NCBI GenBank assembly: GCA_937892955.1 | Contig: CALBKH010000083.1 | Location: 9,115-73,114, forward strand | Length of the DNA stretch: 64,000 nucleotides | Source of the DNA: an uncultured Alphaproteobacteria bacterium | GTDB lineage: Bacteria; Pseudomonadota; Alphaproteobacteria; Rhizobiales; Ancalomicrobiaceae | Reading direction: 5' to 3' | Shown here: piece after piece, positions 60,618-64,000 of the stretch | Numbering within the stretch: position 1 is the first letter of the stretch | How the letters are laid out: each line of letters starts with the position of its first letter | Program-made: the position numbers and the translations under genes | Notes under the pieces: generated by a model | What the model was told of the DNA's origin: nothing | Database searches by the model: none | Seen by the model: only the letters and a program-made list of their open reading frames with translations

Positions 60618-63600
60618 GTGAGCAAAATTCGGTTCTCCTTCGACATCGGGACCAATTCGATCGGCTGGGCTGTCTGGCGGACCGGTGACGGCGTTTTCGG
60701 GGCCGATACGGCGCTCGAACTCGCACGCACAGGCGTCCTCATCTTCAAGGACGGTCGGAACCCCAAGGATGGTCAGTCGCTCGCAACGATGCGGCGGGTT
60801 CCGAAGCAGAGCCGCAAGCGCCGTGATCGATTCGTCCTGCGGCGGGCCGACCTCATGAAGGCCCTGGTTACCGAAGGGCTCATGCCGATCGACGAAAACG
60901 ACGCCCGATCCTTGGCCGAAATCGACCCCTATTTCCTCAGGGCAAAAGGTCTCGATGAACCATTGACCCCTCACGAATTCGGGCGAGTTCTCTTCCACCT
61001 GAACCAAAGGCGCGGGTTCCGATCGAACCGGAAGGCCGACAGGAAGGACAACGAGAAGGGTAAGATAGCAGAAGGCTCCGAGCGTCTTCGCGCCTTGCTC
61101 GACGAGACCAATTCACGCACTCTCGGCGAATTCCTATGGTCCAAGCATCGCGGCACACCGAGAACTCGTCAGGCGACGCGCATTCGCGTCGAGGGCAAAG
61201 GGGCCAAGTCCCTCTACGCCTTCTATCCGACACGCGAGATGATCCGGGCCGAGTTCGGGCAACTCTGGGTGAAGCAGGCTGGTTTCGCCCCCGAGCGTTA
61301 CACGGAAGCGCTTCGCGACCGACTTGCGACGATCATTTTCCGGCAACGGGACCTGAAACCCCCGAAGATCGGTGTCTGCACGTTCGAACCTTCCGAGAAA
61401 CGCCTACCGAAAGCGCTTCCCTCGGTCGAAGCGCGAGGCATCTACGAACGGTTGGCTCACCTGAGACTGTCGACCGGCGCTGTTTCTGAGCGCCCGTTGA
61501 CCAAATCGGAACGCGATGTCATCGCTTCGGCGCTCATGAGCGGAAAGAACCTCACCTTCAAGGCGCTGCGCAAGGCGTTGAAGATCCCCGCACATGTCCG
61601 CATCAATTTCGAAGAAGCCGGTGAGACCGGCATCGATGGCGCGGCAACCGCGAAGTTTCTCTCGAAGCGAGACCACTATGGCCCTGGATGGCTCTCGCTG
61701 ACGTTCGAGCAAAAGGACCGGTTCCTCGCCAAACTTCTCGATGAAGCAGACGAGGACCGGTTGATCGAACGGCTCTCGGTTGAAGACGGTCTGACGAACA
61801 CTGCCGCACAGCGGTGCGCGACCATCCCGCTCGCCGACGGATACGGGCGCTTGGGTTCGACTGCGAACCGAGAGGTTCTCCACGCGTTGATCCGCGAAGC
61901 GGATGCCGGTGGTCATGTCGTGACCTACGCCGATGCGGTTCGCCTAGCCGGTGAGCGGATCGGTCGCCCCTGGCATCATTCCGACGCACGCGACGGCGAG
62001 ATCATGGATCGGCTGCCCTACTACGGCAGGATTCTGCAACGTCACATCTTGCCGGGGTCCGGGGAGCCCGATGAAAAGGATGAGGCGGCCCGTTGGGGGC
62101 GCATCATGGACCCCTCGGTCCACATTGGGCTGAATCAGCTGCGCAAGGTGGTCAACGGCCTCGTCGCCGAGTTCGGTCATCCCGACCAGATCGCAGTGGA
62201 ACTCGCCCGTGAGCTGAAGCTCAATCGAGAACAGAAGGAGCGTCTCGATCGGGAAAACCGCGCCAATCGCAGTCAGAACGAAAAGCGGGCTTCGGACTTG
62301 GCGAAACTCCGTGAACGCGACACGCCCGAGAATCGCGTGCGCCTTCGTCTCTTCGAAGAGCAGGCCCGGGCCAATGACGGGGTCGCTCAGTGCCCCTATA
62401 CGGGCCGAACCATCGGCATCGCTGAACTCTTTTCGGCGGACATCGAGATCGACCACGTTCTCCCTGTCTCCCTTACGCTCGACGACAGTCTGGCGAACCG
62501 CGTTCTTTGCCGACGGGAAGCAAATCGGCAGAAGCGCCGCCAGACCCCTTTCCAAGCCTTCGGGTCATCTCCCGATTGGCCCGACATCCTCGCTCGCGTC
62601 GCCCATTTCCCCCCGAACAAGCGCTGGCGCTTCAAGCCGGACGCGCTCGAACGGTTCGGCAAGCAAGAAGACTTCCTGGCTCGCCAACTCAACGAGACGA
62701 AACACCTCTCTCGCCTCGCCAAGATCTACCTCGGCAAAATCTGCGATCCTGACCGAATCTGGGTGACACCCGGAACACTCACCGGCCTCCTGCGCGGCAA
62801 ATGGGGATTGAACTCGGTTCTGTCGGACGACAACTTTAAAAATCGAGCCGATCATCGGCACCATGCGATCGACGCCGTGGTCATCGGGGCGTTGACGCGT
62901 GGAGTCGTGCAGCGGATCGCTCATGAGGCGGCAAGAGCGGAAGAGCGCGACCTCGAAAAAGTCTTCACCGAAATCCCGACCCCGTTCGATGACTTCCGCG
63001 ATCACGTTCGCGATCGTATTCGGTCCGTTACCGTCTCCTACAAACCCGAGCACGGGCGCGAAGGGGCGCTCCACGAAGACACCTCGTACGGCTTGGTCCC
63101 TGAGAACGACCCCGACCGTGCACTCGGCAACGTCGTACTCCGCAAACCCCTCAAGGGTCTGACCCTCAACGAAGTCGAGCGCATCCGCGATCGGGGCATC
63201 CGAACCAAGCTCAGGGCCCTCGCCGACCCGTTCCTCGACGCCTCCGGAAAGGTCGCGGACGCCAAAGGTTTCGCTCAGATGTTGGAGGCTTTCGCAGGCG
63301 ACAACGGAATCCGTCGAATTCGCGTCCTGAAACCGGAAGCGAGCATCGAACCGATATTGGATCGAAAGACCGGAAAGCCCTATCGCGCGGTCACGCCCGG
63401 CGAGAATCATCATGTCGACATCGTTCAGATGCGGGATGGGTCTTGGCGCGGATTCGCGGCATCCGTCTTCGAGGTCAACCGCCCCGGCTGGCGTCCGCAG
63501 TGGGAACGCGACCGGCTCGGCGGAAAGCTCGTCATGCGCTTGCACAAAGGCGACCTCGTGGAGGTGCAAGATTCCGATGGCGAACGACGGATCAAAGTGG

Positions 63601-63803
63601 TCCACCGCATCGAGATCAGCGCCAATCGCATCCGCCTTGCCGCTCACAATGAAGGCGGCAAGCTGCAAGAGCGCCATGCCGACCCCGACGATCGGTTCCG
63701 CTGGGACTTGGCGACCATACCCTTGCTCAAGGAAAGAAATTGTCGCGCTTTGAAGATAGATTCAACGGGATGCGTCTCACCAAAGCGAACCAACGTGAAA
63801 TAA
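60618..63803 (+). CDS. cas9: CRISPR-associated endonuclease Cas9, type II-C
   Basis: 1061 residues, the size of type II-C. RuvC-I has Asp-9 (FSFDIGTNSIGWAV), the arginine-rich bridge helix is at about 54-80 (RRVPKQSRKRRDRF), RuvC-II has Glu-528 (QIAVELARELKL), the HNH domain has Asp-612, His-613 (EIDHVLP) and Asn-636 (CRREANRQKRRQTPFQAF), and RuvC-III has His-749 and Asp-752 (RHHAIDAVVIGAL). All residues needed for both strand cuts are present. The rest is the PAM-interacting end. The start is a GTG at 60618. It lies on an element integrated at tRNA-Thr, beside a predicted tracrRNA. Confidence 0.97.
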   Translation: MSKIRFSFDIGTNSIGWAVWRTGDGVFGADTALELARTGVLIFKDGRNPKDGQSLATMRRVPKQSRKRRDRFVLRRADLMKALVTEGLMPIDENDARSLAEIDPYFLRAKGLDEPLTPHEFGRVLFHLNQRRGFRSNRKADRKDNEKGKIAEGSERLRALLDETNSRTLGEFLWSKHRGTPRTRQATRIRVEGKGAKSLYAFYPTREMIRAEFGQLWVKQAGFAPERYTEALRDRLATIIFRQRDLKPPKIGVCTFEPSEKRLPKALPSVEARGIYERLAHLRLSTGAVSERPLTKSERDVIASALMSGKNLTFKALRKALKIPAHVRINFEEAGETGIDGAATAKFLSKRDHYGPGWLSLTFEQKDRFLAKLLDEADEDRLIERLSVEDGLTNTAAQRCATIPLADGYGRLGSTANREVLHALIREADAGGHVVTYADAVRLAGERIGRPWHHSDARDGEIMDRLPYYGRILQRHILPGSGEPDEKDEAARWGRIMDPSVHIGLNQLRKVVNGLVAEFGHPDQIAVELARELKLNREQKERLDRENRANRSQNEKRASDLAKLRERDTPENRVRLRLFEEQARANDGVAQCPYTGRTIGIAELFSADIEIDHVLPVSLTLDDSLANRVLCRREANRQKRRQTPFQAFGSSPDWPDILARVAHFPPNKRWRFKPDALERFGKQEDFLARQLNETKHLSRLAKIYLGKICDPDRIWVTPGTLTGLLRGKWGLNSVLSDDNFKNRADHRHHAIDAVVIGALTRGVVQRIAHEAARAEERDLEKVFTEIPTPFDDFRDHVRDRIRSVTVSYKPEHGREGALHEDTSYGLVPENDPDRALGNVVLRKPLKGLTLNEVERIRDRGIRTKLRALADPFLDASGKVADAKGFAQMLEAFAGDNGIRRIRVLKPEASIEPILDRKTGKPYRAVTPGENHHVDIVQMRDGSWRGFAASVFEVNRPGWRPQWERDRLGGKLVMRLHKGDLVEVQDSDGERRIKVVHRIEISANRIRLAAHNEGGKLQERHADPDDRFRWDLATIPLLKERNCRALKIDSTGCVSPKRTNVK

Positions 63804-63902
63804 TCGAATCCCAAATGGAACAATCTTTGCGTGAAGTCGATCTATCCATGCCAATTCGCGGCGATCGCGGAAGCATGCATCGGCTCTCGCGGGAGATGTG
63901 CC

Positions 63903-63962
63903 ATGTTGGGACGCATAGTCGAAATCGAAGGTGAAGGCAGGCGTCTCATACCAGCCGGATGA
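63903..63962 (+). pseudogene. Cas1-like N-terminal fragment
   Basis: An ATG with GGGAGA upstream, 99 bases after cas9, encodes MLGRIVEIEGEGRRLIPAG then stops. The first 15 residues are close to the start of Cas1 proteins found with type II-C cas9 (M-L/V-GRIVEI ... R-L). None of the three frames continues convincingly as Cas1 up to the window edge, so cas1 is either disrupted here or resumes beyond it. Confidence 0.45.
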
Positions 63963-64000
63963 ATTTCTGACTCGTGGGGGATTTTCACGAAGGCGCGAAG

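Noticed and set aside
63740..63934. A 64-residue plus-strand gene overlapping the end of cas9
   Set aside because: It reads the cas9 tail in another frame, has no ribosome site of note and no likeness to a known protein.

Overview
The window is GC-rich DNA from an alphaproteobacterium, most likely a member of Hyphomicrobiales (Rhizobiales). The evidence is the gene order hemC-hemD/mitofilin-hemY and tsaD-gpsA-YciI-EVE, the chorismate mutase-hisC-tyrC run, the hup/hyp organisation, and the intergenic palindromic repeats. I cannot name a genus from sequence alone.

Layout. 1-7.3 kb holds lipid genes: a patatin-like lipase (cut by the left edge), a phasin, an alcohol-forming fatty acyl-CoA reductase, an alpha/beta hydrolase, an acyl-CoA ligase and a DUF4442 hotdog protein. 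7.4-27.9 kb is one complete [NiFe] uptake-hydrogenase locus: the H2 sensor hupUV, the enzyme hupSLC, maturation genes hupDFGHIJK and hypABFCDE, and the two-component pair hupR-hupT. Two sigma-54 promoters, ahead of hupS and hupG, fit HupR, which keeps the GAFTGA sigma-54 contact motif. 28-34.7 kb holds a Rieske oxygenase, a PYROXD2-like flavoprotein, a polar amino-acid-type ABC transporter and a class II aldolase, probably one catabolic unit of unknown substrate. 35.5-44.4 kb (minus strand) has aromatic amino acid genes (chorismate mutase, hisC, tyrC) and haem genes (hemC, a hemD-mitofilin fusion, hemY). 44.6-53.7 kb is housekeeping: tsaD, gpsA, small conserved genes, rpmF, a polyprenyl synthase and htpG.

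53.8-55.4 kb is an AT-richer accessory patch with a DUF4238 gene. It is followed by a decayed ldhA fragment and then leuC. At 57343 a tRNA-Thr(CGT) marks the edge of an integrated element. Beyond it are a P4-type integrase, a second convergent tyrosine recombinase, a chimeric ORF carrying a truncated Mrr-type nuclease motif, and a type II-C cas9 with all catalytic residues present. A divergent transcript upstream of cas9 has the layout of a tracrRNA. Just after cas9 is a start that looks like Cas1 but closes after 19 codons. No CRISPR array is visible before the window ends.

The parts most worth follow-up are the island-borne Cas9 with its predicted tracrRNA and broken-looking cas1, an in-frame palindromic element inside hypF, phased operator-like repeats upstream of hupS and hupG, phased TCCG repeats beside the integrase, and a small self-contained transcription unit at 35.13-35.38 kb.
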